DNA from: Brachybacterium endophyticum | GTDB taxonomy: Bacteria > Actinomycetota > Actinomycetes > Actinomycetales > Dermabacteraceae | Direction: 5' to 3' | DNA length: 64,000 nt | Assembly (NCBI RefSeq): GCF_003130585.1 | Contig: NZ_QFKX01000002.1 | Span: forward strand, 186,001-250,000 | Shown: one piece after another, positions 1-9,669 of the stretch | Position numbering within the stretch: the stretch's first letter is position 1 | Layout of the letters: every line of letters begins with the position of its first letter | Notes under the pieces: generated by a model | The model's database searches: none | What the model was told of the DNA's origin: nothing | Seen by the model: only the letters and a program-made list of their open reading frames with translations | Made by a program: the position numbers and the translations under genes

Positions 1-838
1 AGCCCGTGCCGCCACCTTCGCCACCGCCGTCACTGGGGTCGGTTGCGGTCGGGGGCTCGGAGTCGTCGTCTCCGGGTGTGGTCGGCGATGGGGTCTCGGG
101 CTCGTCGCCGTCGGGACTGGTGACCTCGAACGTCGTGGTCACGGGCTTCGAAGTAGCGCCGCTTCCTGAGGTGGCAGTGACTCGGTAGTTACCTTTCGTC
201 GCATCCGCATCAGTTCGGAACTTCGCGGAGAACGAGCCCTTCGAGCTCGGGCTCTCAGATGCCGTCTTGAGCACGGCGCCCTGTGGGTTCTCCAACTTGA
301 CCGCGACCTTCACCCCGGCAGGGAAGTGGCTTCCCTCGACCTCCACGGGATTTCCGGCAACGAGAGGATCGTCGGAGTTGAGCGAAAGGGTGGGGCGATC
401 GGTAGGAGTTCCGTCGGACGGAGACTCACTCGTCGGCGGCGTGTCACTCGAAGTCTTCGGAGGTGTATTGCTCGAAGGCGTGCCAGTGCCCGGCGAAGAA
501 CTTTCGCTTTGTTGAGGATCGTTACCCCCCGACGTGGCCTCAGGCTCGACCTTCGGAGGCTTCTCCGGGCCGTTCGACTTCCGTTGAGTCGTCTCACTCA
601 GCCCGTCGCTCTGCTCCTGCGTCGGGGCCTTCTCCTCGGCAGTGGACCCCGCGTCCGAGGAGCTGTTGTCACTCGCCTCGGCGACCGCCTGGGTCGTCGG
701 GGTGCTCGAGGCTGTGTCCGCGATGGCGGGGGAGAGGCCCACGCCGAGCGCAGCGAGCGCGATCACGGACGCGGCGCGCAGGTGCATGCGGCCCGCGCGG
801 GCGTCACGTCCAGTGCGTACGTGTGCGGTGCGTCGCAT
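1..838 (-). CDS. Secreted Ig-like surface protein, C-terminus beyond window
   Basis: The frame is open from an ATG at 838 down to base 1, giving about 279 codons with no stop, so the C-terminus lies outside the window. The N-terminus has an Arg-rich start and a hydrophobic stretch (about residues 22-40) ending in SPAIA, which fits a Sec signal peptide cleaved near residue 40. A Ser/Thr/Pro/Glu-rich linker follows (about 41-135). Next comes one beta-sandwich-like domain (about 136-230) with an AGNPVEVEGSHFPAGVKV pattern typical of bacterial Ig-like repeats. The visible end is an acidic Asp/Glu/Pro/Thr tail. AGAGGAGG stands just before the ATG. Met18 is an alternative start. A cell-wall or surface role is inferred; no sorting signal can be seen because the end is missing. 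Confidence 0.72.
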   Translation of the reverse strand, partial: MRRTAHVRTGRDARAGRMHLRAASVIALAALGVGLSPAIADTASSTPTTQAVAEASDNSSSDAGSTAEEKAPTQEQSDGLSETTQRKSNGPEKPPKVEPEATSGGNDPQQSESSSPGTGTPSSNTPPKTSSDTPPTSESPSDGTPTDRPTLSLNSDDPLVAGNPVEVEGSHFPAGVKVAVKLENPQGAVLKTASESPSSKGSFSAKFRTDADATKGNYRVTATSGSGATSKPVTTTFEVTSPDGDEPETPSPTTPGDDDSEPPTATDPSDGGGEGGGTG

Positions 839-1335
839 GCGCCTCCTCTCGTCGCGTCACGCTGGGCGGCTCGCCGGTCGGCGATCCGTCATCGGTCGGG
901 GTTCCCACGTGGTGGGGTCAATGCTCTGCGGAACGATACATGGCGGGCGTTTCCCACGGGGCTTGCTTCGTCTTTGCAGGTCAGCGGTATTCGTCCTGAC
1001 CTGACGAAGGGTTTGAGCGGGTTTGTGCGGGGGTTGTCCGTGGTGCCTTTGCCGAGTCGTTACTATTCCTTGGCCAACTACCACCCTGCCTTGTTCGGCC
1101 GGATCGCGCAATGACCGTGTGCATGAGCGCTCATCGCCGGGAGCGGCCTGGGAGGAGTCCTGGCATCTCCGGAGGGGCTCCGGCGTACCCCCGGCGGACG
1201 CGCCGAGCCGCAGGCCCGGGCTCGGAACGCCCGTTCGTGCGCTCACCGGCCGGACATCGGACGTCAGACTACTGGAGAGTAACCGCGACCGGCGTGTTGC
1301 CCTCGTGGAGTCCTGGGGAAGGAGGTCACGAGGCG
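839..1335. other. Long intergenic region, surface-protein leader
   Basis: About 500 bp lie between the start of the surface-protein gene and the stop of pgm, both on the minus strand. Apart from the extended hairpin at 966-1009 I see no convincing gene, riboswitch consensus or canonical promoter. The length suggests a long 5' leader or a complex promoter for the surface protein. Confidence 0.4.
966..1009 (-). repeat. Extended inverted repeat in the leader of the surface gene
   Basis: CAGGTCAG (977-984) and CTGACCTG (996-1003) form a perfect 8-bp inverted repeat around an 11-nt loop. CTTCGT (966-971) pairs again with ACGAAG (1004-1009), leaving a 5-nt one-sided bulge. On the minus strand it lies about 130 nt upstream of the start at 838, so it could be a 5' UTR RNA structure or an operator. 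Confidence 0.5.
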
Positions 1336-2991
<1,656 letters not shown>

Positions 2992-3130
2992 GATCTTCTC
3001 TCCCTCGCATCGGCTGCAGCCGCCACTCTAGGGACCCGGGCTGGGCGCTGCCGTTCCCGGCCCGGTGCGTGAGATGGGGAGCGTCCACGGCCCGGGAGGC
3101 CCCGTCGGCCCCCGGGATCCGGTCGCGACG

Positions 3131-3985
3131 TCAGCGCAGCAGACGATCCATCCGACGGTCGCTCAGGCGCCGCCCTCCGGTCTGACAGGTCGGGCAGTAC
3201 TGCAGGGAGCGCTCGGCGAAGGAGACCTCGGCGATCCGCGTCCCGCACACCGGGCACTCCTCGCCGGCGCGGCCGTGCACCCGCAGCAATGCCTTCTTCG
3301 CCCGTTTGATGCGATCCAGCGGCAGGCCCGTGAGTCCCTGCGCGGCACGCTCCAGCACCTCGCGCAGAGCCGCGTGCAGATGCACGGCACCCTCGCGGCC
3401 CAGCCCGTCGGCCGCCGCGAAGGGGGAGAGGCGAGCGGTGTGCAGGACCTCGTCGGACCAGGCATTGCCGATGCCCGCGAGCAGCGTCTGGTCGGTGAGG
3501 ACCGTCTTCAGGTGGGAGTGGGTCCCCGTGCAGAGGCGGGCGAAATCATCCGCGTCCACGGCGTCGGCCTCAGGTCCCAGGCGGGCCAGGGTCTCCAGGT
3601 CCTCCGGCGTGGTGCTCGCCCACAGCGCGACCGCCTTGCGGGTGCCCTGCTCGGTGACGTCGAGAGCGGAGTCGTCGTCCCAGACCATCCGCAGGGCGAG
3701 GGGTCCCTTGCGCGGGCCGGGCGGACCGGAGGGGGCCTCGGCGTGGTGACGGAGCCATCCCGCGAGCGCCAGGTGCATGACCAGGGTGACGCCCTCGAGG
3801 TCCAGCAGCAGGTGCTTGCCGCGGCGACGTACTCCCGTGAGCTCGTGACCCGTCAGGTCGGCGAGCGGCGGATCCGCCGTCTTCAGGACGCTGATGGCGG
3901 CGACGTCCACGCCGTGCAGGCGACGCCCCACGAGGAGGCGGTCGATCTGCGCCACGGCGGCGTCGAGCTCCGGCAGTTCCGGCAT
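3131..3985 (-). CDS. Fpg/Nei-family DNA glycosylase
   Basis: Base-excision repair enzyme that removes oxidised bases and nicks the strand. The protein is 284 aa. The N-terminal MPELPEL supplies the catalytic Pro2 and Glu3, RRGKHLLLDL carries the beta-hairpin lysine, and the helix-two-turn-helix region includes LLAGIGNAWSDEVL. The C-terminal zinc finger has a CPVC pair and a CPTC pair. I set the start at 3985 because catalysis needs Pro at position 2, although the frame is open about 50 codons further. A CATACT box 6 nt upstream suggests a leaderless transcript. The sequence cannot tell 8-oxoguanine from pyrimidine specificity. Confidence 0.9.
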   Translation of the reverse strand: MPELPELDAAVAQIDRLLVGRRLHGVDVAAISVLKTADPPLADLTGHELTGVRRRGKHLLLDLEGVTLVMHLALAGWLRHHAEAPSGPPGPRKGPLALRMVWDDDSALDVTEQGTRKAVALWASTTPEDLETLARLGPEADAVDADDFARLCTGTHSHLKTVLTDQTLLAGIGNAWSDEVLHTARLSPFAAADGLGREGAVHLHAALREVLERAAQGLTGLPLDRIKRAKKALLRVHGRAGEECPVCGTRIAEVSFAERSLQYCPTCQTGGRRLSDRRMDRLLR

Positions 3986-3991
3986 GCCACC

Positions 3992-3997
3992 AGTATG
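3992..3997 (-). promoter_or_regulatory. Putative -10 box of a leaderless transcript
   Basis: CATACT on the minus strand ends 6 nt before the ATG of the Fpg/Nei gene, the spacing expected when transcription starts at the initiator codon. There is no Shine-Dalgarno sequence. Confidence 0.45.
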
Positions 3998-4052
3998 AGC
4001 GAGGGCGGACGTGCGAGGAGGAAGAACGCCGCAGGTCCGCGGCCGCGGGAGC

Positions 4053-4562
4053 TCAGGAGGAGGGCACTTCGGGCTTCTGCGTACGGGAGGCGTGCAGCGC
4101 CCCGCGCGGGCCGCGCAGACCGAGGATGAGGACACCGCCCACGAGCAGGTGCATCGCCAGCAGCGCCACGAGCGCTCCGCCGCTGGCTCCCAGCACGATC
4201 GGTCCGAGCAGCGACAGCACCATCACCGCGACGGCGATGATCGTCCAGATCTTCGCACCGCGGGACGCGAATCCGAGAGCCAGGCGCAGAGCCCAGGCGA
4301 GGACTCCCAGCATCAGTATCGCCGGGATGATCGCGCCGGGGTCCACCGAGAAGCTCCCGGCATGCAGGTCCAGTCCCGCGATGGGGGTGGCCAGCACCCA
4401 CACCAGGAGCGCTGCGACCAGCGCGATCACGATCGACAGGCCGGCGCGTGCGGGCCCGGGAGCGCTCGGCGGCACCGGGCGCGGGCCGGACGGGCCGGTG
4501 TTCGGGTCGGAGTCGCCGGTGGGGCGGGACTCGGGGCGGGGCCGGCTCTGTGGGGTCGTCAT
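4053..4562 (-). CDS. Small four-helix membrane protein (DUF6069-like)
   Basis: A 169-aa protein with a Pro/Arg-rich cytoplasmic N-terminus (about 1-38), then four hydrophobic segments (about 42-60, 75-95, 105-125, 130-150) and a short charged tail. The layout resembles the DUF6069 family of actinobacterial membrane proteins; the family call is from memory of that pattern, and no function is known. The ATG lies 5 bp after the TGA of the upstream membrane-protein gene, so the two are probably one transcript. Confidence 0.65.
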   Translation of the reverse strand: MTTPQSRPRPESRPTGDSDPNTGPSGPRPVPPSAPGPARAGLSIVIALVAALLVWVLATPIAGLDLHAGSFSVDPGAIIPAILMLGVLAWALRLALGFASRGAKIWTIIAVAVMVLSLLGPIVLGASGGALVALLAMHLLVGGVLILGLRGPRGALHASRTQKPEVPSS

Positions 4563-4567
4563 CAGAA

Positions 4568-5338
4568 TCAGGCCCGCCGAGTCCGCACCAGGAGCACGAT
4601 CCCGATGATCGCGAGCACGAGGCCGACCAGGCCGATCATCACGCCCAGCGCCGGTCCGCCGATCAGCGGCAGCAGCATCTTCGTGGGGTTCATCGGCCCG
4701 ATGTAGGCGGCATCGGCGGAGCTGGTGCCCTTGCAGGTGAGTGTCACGGTCGTGGAGTCGGTCGCGGCGACCCCGAGCTTCTGCACGTAGGAGGAGCCGT
4801 CGGGGAAGGTGATCGACTGGCCGGCGGACTCCGTCTCCACGGTCTTGTCACCGGGGCTCGACGTCGTGCACGTCGCGCTGTCGGCGTCCTCGGACGGGAC
4901 GTAGACGACCAGCATCTCGAGCCGGTCCAGCTTGACGTCGGCCGTGCCGTTCGAGATCTTCGCGGGCCCGTCGCCCACCGCGCCCATGATGCTGCGCACG
5001 CCCAGCACCAGCCCGACGATCGCGATCACGAAGGCCGCCACGATCAGGATGATCCCGAGGATCAACGGCAGCTTCCCGCGCCGACGAGGTGGGGCGGTGG
5101 TCGCTGCCGCGCCCCCGCTGGGCATCACGAAGCCCGACGGCGCGGAGGGGGCGGAGGACTCGAAGGGCGCGGCGGAGCCGCCGGCAGGCTGACCGGTCGC
5201 CGGGCGGCCCTCGTCGGGGCGGCCGTACTCGGGCCGAGAGGAGTCGGCTCCGTTCGCGCTCTGCTCGCTCGGTGTCGGACCGGGCAGCCCGTAGTCGGGG
5301 CGCGGGCGTGCGGCGGGGCGCTCGTCGGGCGAGGGCAT
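4568..5338 (-). CDS. Proline-rich membrane protein with extracytoplasmic domain
   Basis: A 256-aa protein. The first 85 residues are disordered, rich in Pro, Ser and Gly. A basic RRRGK precedes a first transmembrane helix (about 89-115), then comes an extracytoplasmic domain of about 105 residues containing two widely spaced cysteines that could form a disulphide, then a second helix (about 225-250) and a short RTRRA tail. The start at 5338 is fixed by TAGGAGG 5 nt upstream; the open frame extends 25 codons further but without a ribosome site. It is the first gene of a probable pair with the DUF6069-like gene. I do not recognise the family. Confidence 0.75.
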   Translation of the reverse strand: MPSPDERPAARPRPDYGLPGPTPSEQSANGADSSRPEYGRPDEGRPATGQPAGGSAAPFESSAPSAPSGFVMPSGGAAATTAPPRRRGKLPLILGIILIVAAFVIAIVGLVLGVRSIMGAVGDGPAKISNGTADVKLDRLEMLVVYVPSEDADSATCTTSSPGDKTVETESAGQSITFPDGSSYVQKLGVAATDSTTVTLTCKGTSSADAAYIGPMNPTKMLLPLIGGPALGVMIGLVGLVLAIIGIVLLVRTRRA

Positions 5339-5470
5339 CGGACCTCCTATGAGGCGTCGTCGGGTCGGGACAGGATAACGAGAGGTCCCGAACGTCGGCA
5401 GGGCGCAGACCACAGGCGCGGAGTGCAGTGCGCAGGACGGGACAGGGCAGGGATGGGGATCGTCGGCCGG

Positions 5471-6496
5471 TCAGGTGGTGAGGCGCTGCACGAGCAGCGT
5501 GAACACGGCCCCCAGCCCCAGCGACGCCAGGGGCGTCACCACCCAGACGCCGACGATCCCGCCGAAGACGTTCCAGCGGATCTGCCGCGGGCCCAGGGCG
5601 AGGCCGGAGCCGACGACGCTCGAGGTCAGCGAGTGCGAGGTCGAGACGGAGGGGGCCGAGAAGCTCGCGCCGAGGATCACGATCAGCGCGGTGACGGTCT
5701 CGGCCGCGAAGCCCTGCACGGTCGCGAGGTTCGTCAGGCGCCGGGCGAGGGTGCGGATGATGCGTCGCCCGCCCACCAGCGTCCCGGCTGCCAGCGCGAG
5801 CGAGACGCCCACCATCGCCACGATCGCCCCGGCGCTGCGGGAGAGGTCCACGCCCTCGTAGGAGGCGGCCAGCACGATCACGCCCATCGCGATCCGCGAG
5901 TCCGCGAAGCCGTGCGCCGTGGCCACGGCGCCCGCCGAGAGGGTCTGGAGGAACTGCAGGCTGCCGATGCCGATGCGGTCGTCCGCACCCAGCCGACGGA
6001 TCACGCGGGCCAGCAGGTACGAGCCGGCGCCGCCCACCAGGAGCGCCGTCAGCATCGGCGCGAGCACGAGGGGCAGGGCGGATGCCCACGGCACCGCCAG
6101 GCCGAGGGAGAGCGCGGCCCCGGCGGCAGCCCCGAGCATCGCCTGCCACGTGGAGGAGGGCATGCCCAGTGCCCAGGTGGCCAGCGACCAGGCGATCACC
6201 GCCAGGACGATGCCCGCGAGCATCGGGGGCAGCAGCGGCTCACCCTGCATCGGGACGTCGGAGAACGAGTTCAGGCCCGCGAGGTCGAGCGCCCAGTGGG
6301 TGCCCGCGAGGGACAGGCCCAGGCCCAGCAGGGAGCCCAGCAGGTTCAGCACCGCGGCGAGGACGAGGGAGGAGCGCTCCGACATGGCCCGCGTCGCGAT
6401 CGTCGTGGACACCGCGTTGGAGGCGTCGTGGAAGCCGTTGACGTAGGCGAAGGCCAGGGCCAGCACCACGGCGACGACGAAGAAGGACGACACCAT
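5471..6496 (-). CDS. Inorganic phosphate transporter, PiT family
   Basis: Low-affinity phosphate (metal-phosphate) symporter of the inner membrane. The 341-aa length suits short bacterial PiT proteins. The N-terminal NGFHDASNAV (20-29) is the PiT signature of the first half; the second-half equivalent reads HGFADSRIAMG, with the order of the halves typical of the family. About ten hydrophobic segments are visible. The gene starts 14 bp after the stop of a PhoU-like DUF47 gene, the usual partner of PiT transporters, so both should be one operon. No good ribosome site is seen at ATG 6496, so coupling to the upstream stop is likely. Confidence 0.9.
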   Translation of the reverse strand: MVSSFFVVAVVLALAFAYVNGFHDASNAVSTTIATRAMSERSSLVLAAVLNLLGSLLGLGLSLAGTHWALDLAGLNSFSDVPMQGEPLLPPMLAGIVLAVIAWSLATWALGMPSSTWQAMLGAAAGAALSLGLAVPWASALPLVLAPMLTALLVGGAGSYLLARVIRRLGADDRIGIGSLQFLQTLSAGAVATAHGFADSRIAMGVIVLAASYEGVDLSRSAGAIVAMVGVSLALAAGTLVGGRRIIRTLARRLTNLATVQGFAAETVTALIVILGASFSAPSVSTSHSLTSSVVGSGLALGPRQIRWNVFGGIVGVWVVTPLASLGLGAVFTLLVQRLTT

Positions 6497-6510
6497 CTAG
6501 CGGGCCCCGC

Positions 6511-7137
6511 TCACGGTGCCTTGACGCGCAGCAGGTCCGCGGTGCGTCCCAGCTCGTCCAGCAGCCGCAGGCTCGCCTCGACGCTCTCGACCTGATCGCG
6601 CTCGCGCAGCAGGTCCGCCGCGGCACCGCCGCGGCCGTACGTCTCCGTGCGGGCACGCAGGGCCAGCGAGTCCCCCTGACGGCGCAGACGGCGCATCTCC
6701 TGGGCGTAGCCCTCGAGCTCCTGCACCGCCTGCAGCTTCCACACCGCCTCGACGGTCAGCTCGCAGCCGCGCTCGATCAGCTGGGCCGCCTCCAGCAGGA
6801 CATCGGGGACCGCTGCCGCCCCACGGGCGGCAGAGAGCGAGGCCGTGCGCTCGAGCGCGTACATCAGGTCGGACATGGTCAGCGCGAGGTCGTGCAGGGC
6901 ATCGGCCTCGAACGGGGTGATCAGGGAGTCCGCGAGGCGGTTGGCGATCCGGTGGGAGAGCTGGGCGGAGTCGCTCGCCAGCTCGTGCAGCCGCGGGGCG
7001 CTGCGGGCGCGATCGCGGGAGGACTGCCCCAGCGTGCGCGAGTGGATCTCGGCCCCGGCCACCAGCACCTGTGCCAGATCATTGAAGAGATCGTGCAGGG
7101 AGCTCTCGAAACGACGGGAGAACAAGCGCAGCGGCAC
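6511..7137 (-). CDS. DUF47 / PhoU-like regulator of phosphate transport
   Basis: All-helical cytoplasmic protein of 208 aa in the DUF47 (TIGR00153-like) group, known to accompany and probably gate PiT transporters. Signs are the start VPLRLFSRRFESSLHDLFNDLAQ, repeated amphipathic helices, and acidic metal-binding-type stretches such as ITPFEADALHDLALTMSDLMY. I place the start at GTG 7137, where GAGGAG lies 5 nt upstream. An ATG 54 codons earlier would add a Pro/Arg-rich, poorly conserved leader. It is the first gene of the phosphate-uptake pair. Confidence 0.85.
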   Translation of the reverse strand: MPLRLFSRRFESSLHDLFNDLAQVLVAGAEIHSRTLGQSSRDRARSAPRLHELASDSAQLSHRIANRLADSLITPFEADALHDLALTMSDLMYALERTASLSAARGAAAVPDVLLEAAQLIERGCELTVEAVWKLQAVQELEGYAQEMRRLRRQGDSLALRARTETYGRGGAAADLLRERDQVESVEASLRLLDELGRTADLLRVKAP

Positions 7138-7425
7138 GACGTCTCCTCGCGAGGACGGAGCGGACACGGATTCGACGGGGGCGAGCAGCTCCGGGTGGGG
7201 CGGACGACGCCACGCACCCGGGGAAGGGGGCGCGCCGGACCGGGTGCGCCTGACGGCGCGAAGGCCGCTCGTAGCGGCGAATTTTGGAGCCCGGGGCAAC
7301 CGCGGCCCGACGCAGAACCATCGTAGGACATCGCCGGTTCGCCGTGCATCCCACGTGTGGGGACGTGTGCGGTGGATGACGTCCGTGCAGGTCCGGGGTG
7401 GGGGAGGTACGCCCGGTGCGCAGGA

Positions 7426-8058
7426 TCAGCTGAGGGTTCCGGCCTCGGCCATCCGCGCGGCGGCGGTGAGCTCCTCGCCGGTCGAGAGCAGACGGGAGGC
7501 CTGCCGGGTCATGGCCTGCTGCTGTTCGTGGGTGCTCTCGCGATCGGCCAGGTGCGCGGTCCCGTGGGCGCAGAGCACCGCGACCGCGCCCGCGCGGCCG
7601 AGGGCGATCGGCAGGTCCCCGGTGAAGGCACCACGCAGGATCTCGTCCATCGTCGTGCGGACCTGCTCGATGTCCGGAGGCTCGGCGACCCCGGCGAGAT
7701 ACCGCAGCCCCGGGACGGTGTGGGTCCCCTCGCGGAAGCGGCGGCTGACGTCCTCGCCGTTGCGTCGCACCCAGGTGTGCAGGACGTACAACCGCCACAG
7801 CGCCCCCGGCAGCGTGGTCGCCGGCGAGCCCGACCACAGCGTCGCGAGGTCGTCGAGCCCTTCGGACTCCACCAGGTGCAGCACCCGCTCGACGACCTGC
7901 GGATCGGTGCTGCCATACACCCCGTTCAGCAGCGCGCGGGCGCTCTCGTGGCCCAGCTCCGTGGCCAGCTGCGGATCCGGCGCACCGGGGATCTCCTCCG
8001 CGCGCGCAGGGAACAACGGCGCGGGACGGCGGAAGCGGGGCGTGGGATCCGAGGGCAT
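7426..8058 (-). CDS. Conserved actinobacterial protein of unknown function
   Basis: A 210-aa cytoplasmic, mainly helical protein without membrane segments. It contains a Trp-rich centre (ATLWSGSPATTLPGALWRLYVLHTWVRR) that I associate with a family found across Micrococcales, but I cannot name a function. The N-terminus is Pro/Arg-rich (PTPRFRRPAPLFPARAEE). The start is MPSDPTPRF at 8058 because a TACCCT box ends exactly 6 nt before it; the longer frame to 8226 crosses the 61-bp palindrome. It stands alone, facing away from the DUF4126 gene. Confidence 0.7.
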   Translation of the reverse strand: MPSDPTPRFRRPAPLFPARAEEIPGAPDPQLATELGHESARALLNGVYGSTDPQVVERVLHLVESEGLDDLATLWSGSPATTLPGALWRLYVLHTWVRRNGEDVSRRFREGTHTVPGLRYLAGVAEPPDIEQVRTTMDEILRGAFTGDLPIALGRAGAVAVLCAHGTAHLADRESTHEQQQAMTRQASRLLSTGEELTAAARMAEAGTLS

Positions 8059-8064
8059 GACACC

Positions 8065-8070
8065 AGGGTA
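8065..8070 (-). promoter_or_regulatory. Putative -10 box of a leaderless transcript
   Basis: TACCCT on the minus strand is 6 nt from ATG 8058. The same hexamer at the same spacing precedes the ROK regulator gene at 13650. Confidence 0.5.
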
Positions 8071-8177
8071 GGACGCGTGGGTGAGGGCGGGGTGTGGAGG
8101 GTGGGGCGAGCCGGTGTGGAGGGTGAGGCGGAGGTGGGGCGGGGCCTCGGGCAGTGATGCTCGGTCGGCGGTCGCTT

Positions 8178-8238
8178 CGATGGCTCCGGGTGAGGGCTCG
8201 ACGCTCCATAGGGGTTGAGACCTCACCCGGAGCCATCG
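8178..8238. repeat. 61-bp palindromic element, copy A
   Basis: Two perfect 18-bp arms, 8178-8195 and 8221-8238 (CGATGGCTCCGGGTGAGG and its reverse complement), flank a 25-bp centre. A second element with the same 61-bp geometry occurs at 48097-48157. It lies between two divergent genes, so it is not simply a shared terminator. A REP-like or small non-autonomous element is possible. Confidence 0.75.
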
Positions 8239-8248
8239 GCGAACAGGT

Positions 8249-8311
8249 GGGCGGTGGTCGGGAAGGGGTTATGGGTAGGCCAGGGCGGTGGCTGGGGAGG
8301 GGCTATGGGTA
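8249..8311. repeat. 29-bp direct repeat, two copies
   Basis: Copies at 8249-8277 and 8283-8311 both run from GGGCGGTGG to ATGGGTA, with a 34-bp period and few mismatches. A more degenerate third copy may follow near 8318. They fill the rest of the 367-bp gap between the divergent genes, next to the palindrome. Confidence 0.6.
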
Positions 8312-8413
8312 AAGCGGGGCACTGGCCGGGGAGTGACGATGGCTGGGGCAAGTCGGCGGCTGGGCGTGGGAGAGGGGTGAGATGGCCGAGCCGGGGGCGA
8401 TGGGTGGTTCGCT

Positions 8414-8419
8414 TACGCT
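8414..8419 (+). promoter_or_regulatory. Putative -10 box of a leaderless transcript
   Basis: TACGCT is followed by 6 nt and then ATG 8426, with no ribosome site between. Confidence 0.5.
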
Positions 8420-8425
8420 GAGCCC

Positions 8426-9019
8426 ATGGAAGCGCTGATGATGACGCTGGGGTCGGGCTGGGTGAGCGGCCTGCGGCCCTACCTCATGCTGTTCCTGCTC
8501 GGCGCGAGCGGGAGGTTCCTGGGCATCGACCAGGTGCCCGAGGTGATGCAGAGGGCCGACGTCCTGATCATCACGGCGGTGCTGCTGGTCGTCGACTTCG
8601 CGGCCGACAAGATCCCCTTCCTCGACTCCTTCTGGGACGTCGTCCACACGGTCGTGCGCCCCGTCGCCGGTGGCGCGATCGGCTACCTGCTGGGTGGCGA
8701 GAGCGACACCATGAACGCCGTCGTGCTGGCCGTGATCGGAGTCGTCGCAGCCTTCGGAGCCCACGGCGCGAAGTCCGCCACGCGGGCCGTCGTCAACACC
8801 TCACCCGAGCCGGTCTCCAACGTCGCAGTCTCCGGTGTCGAGGACGTCGCGGCCCTGGTCGTCGGCATCCTCGCCATCGCCCTGCCGGTGCTGGCCGGGG
8901 TGATCGCCGTCGTCCTGCTGCTCGTCGGCGGATACCTGATCTACCGCGCGCTGCGGATCTGGTCGCGGGTGCGGGCGCGACGCCGGGCGAGGGAAGCCGG
9001 GAGCGTCGCCGCGGGGTGA
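8426..9019 (+). CDS. DUF4126-type membrane protein
   Basis: A 197-aa integral membrane protein. Features of the DUF4126 family are the N-terminal GLRPYLMLFLLG segment, a central VVDFAADKIPFLDSFWD stretch that reads as a short conserved loop between helices, and a Gly/Ala-rich second half with PVAGGAIGY. About five to six hydrophobic segments are followed by a basic tail (RVRARRRAREAG). The biochemical role of the family is unknown. Met5 and Met6 are alternative starts, but ATG 8426 fits the leaderless spacing. Confidence 0.82.
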   Translation: MEALMMTLGSGWVSGLRPYLMLFLLGASGRFLGIDQVPEVMQRADVLIITAVLLVVDFAADKIPFLDSFWDVVHTVVRPVAGGAIGYLLGGESDTMNAVVLAVIGVVAAFGAHGAKSATRAVVNTSPEPVSNVAVSGVEDVAALVVGILAIALPVLAGVIAVVLLLVGGYLIYRALRIWSRVRARRRAREAGSVAAG

Positions 9020-9079
9020 CGAGGCCGAGTGGTCCGAGCCCCGATGCCCCGGCGCCCCCGTCCTGCGCCGGCATATAGT

Positions 9080-9102
9080 CCCCGGGCCCCGGGCCCCGGG
9101 GG
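9080..9102. terminator. GC palindrome between convergent genes
   Basis: Alternating CCCC and GGGG blocks form a self-complementary hairpin in the 85-bp gap between two converging genes. There is no T-tract, which is common for terminators in such GC-rich genomes. Confidence 0.4.
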
Positions 9103-9104
9103 CG

Positions 9105-9647
9105 TCAGGACTCCGGTGTCACCAGGTCCAGCACGTCGGCGCCGGGGAGCTGGGAGAGCTCGGCGCCGGAGACCAGGAGCTTCGCGCCGCGCACGCCGCC
9201 GCCGATGACGAGTGCCTCGGAGGCGGCCACGCGCTCGTCGACGAGGATCGGCCACCCCTCCGGCAGACCCACGGGGGTGATGCCACCGGAGGTCATCGCG
9301 GTCGCGTGCTCGACCTCGCCCTGCTCGGCGAAGCTGATCTTGCGCGCTCCGAGGTGCTTGCGGACGCGCTTGTTGACGTCGGCGCGGTCGGTCGCGAGCA
9401 CCATCACGGCGGCATAGGTCTGGGTCTCGCCGCGTCGGCCCAGGACCACGACGCAGTTCGCCGAGGCCTCGAGGTCGACCTCGTAGCGCTCGCAGAAGGC
9501 GGCGGTGTCGGCGAGGTCCGGGTCGATCGGCGCGACCTCGGCGCCGGGTGCGGCGCCGGCGCGGAGGGCGTCGGCCACGGGCGGTGCGACGGACGCGAGC
9601 GCGTCGCCTGCCGGCACCCAGTCCAGGTTCCCGCGTGCCCCGCTCAT
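9105..9647 (-). CDS. YbaK/ProX-type aminoacyl-tRNA deacylase
   Basis: A 180-aa protein of the YbaK/EbsC fold, which hydrolyses mischarged aminoacyl-tRNA in trans. Supporting motifs are CVVVLGRRGE and AAVMVLATDRADVNKRVRKHLGA with its conserved lysine. Further on are the substrate loop TSGGITPVGLPEGWPILVDE and the closing IGGGVRGAKLLV. The start ATG 9647 has GGGAGGA 7 nt upstream. It lies 22 bp downstream of the unrecognised gene at 9670-10356 on the same strand, so the two may be co-transcribed. Whether it edits Cys-, Ala- or Ser-tRNA cannot be decided. Confidence 0.88.
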   Translation of the reverse strand: MSGARGNLDWVPAGDALASVAPPVADALRAGAAPGAEVAPIDPDLADTAAFCERYEVDLEASANCVVVLGRRGETQTYAAVMVLATDRADVNKRVRKHLGARKISFAEQGEVEHATAMTSGGITPVGLPEGWPILVDERVAASEALVIGGGVRGAKLLVSGAELSQLPGADVLDLVTPES

Positions 9648-9669
9648 GCTCTGTCCTCCCGGCTCGGGG

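Noticed and set aside
839-1335. c-di-AMP (ydaO-type) or cobalamin riboswitch in the long leader
   Set aside because: The gap and the neighbour, a surface protein, are suggestive, but none of the conserved core sequences I know for these classes are present.
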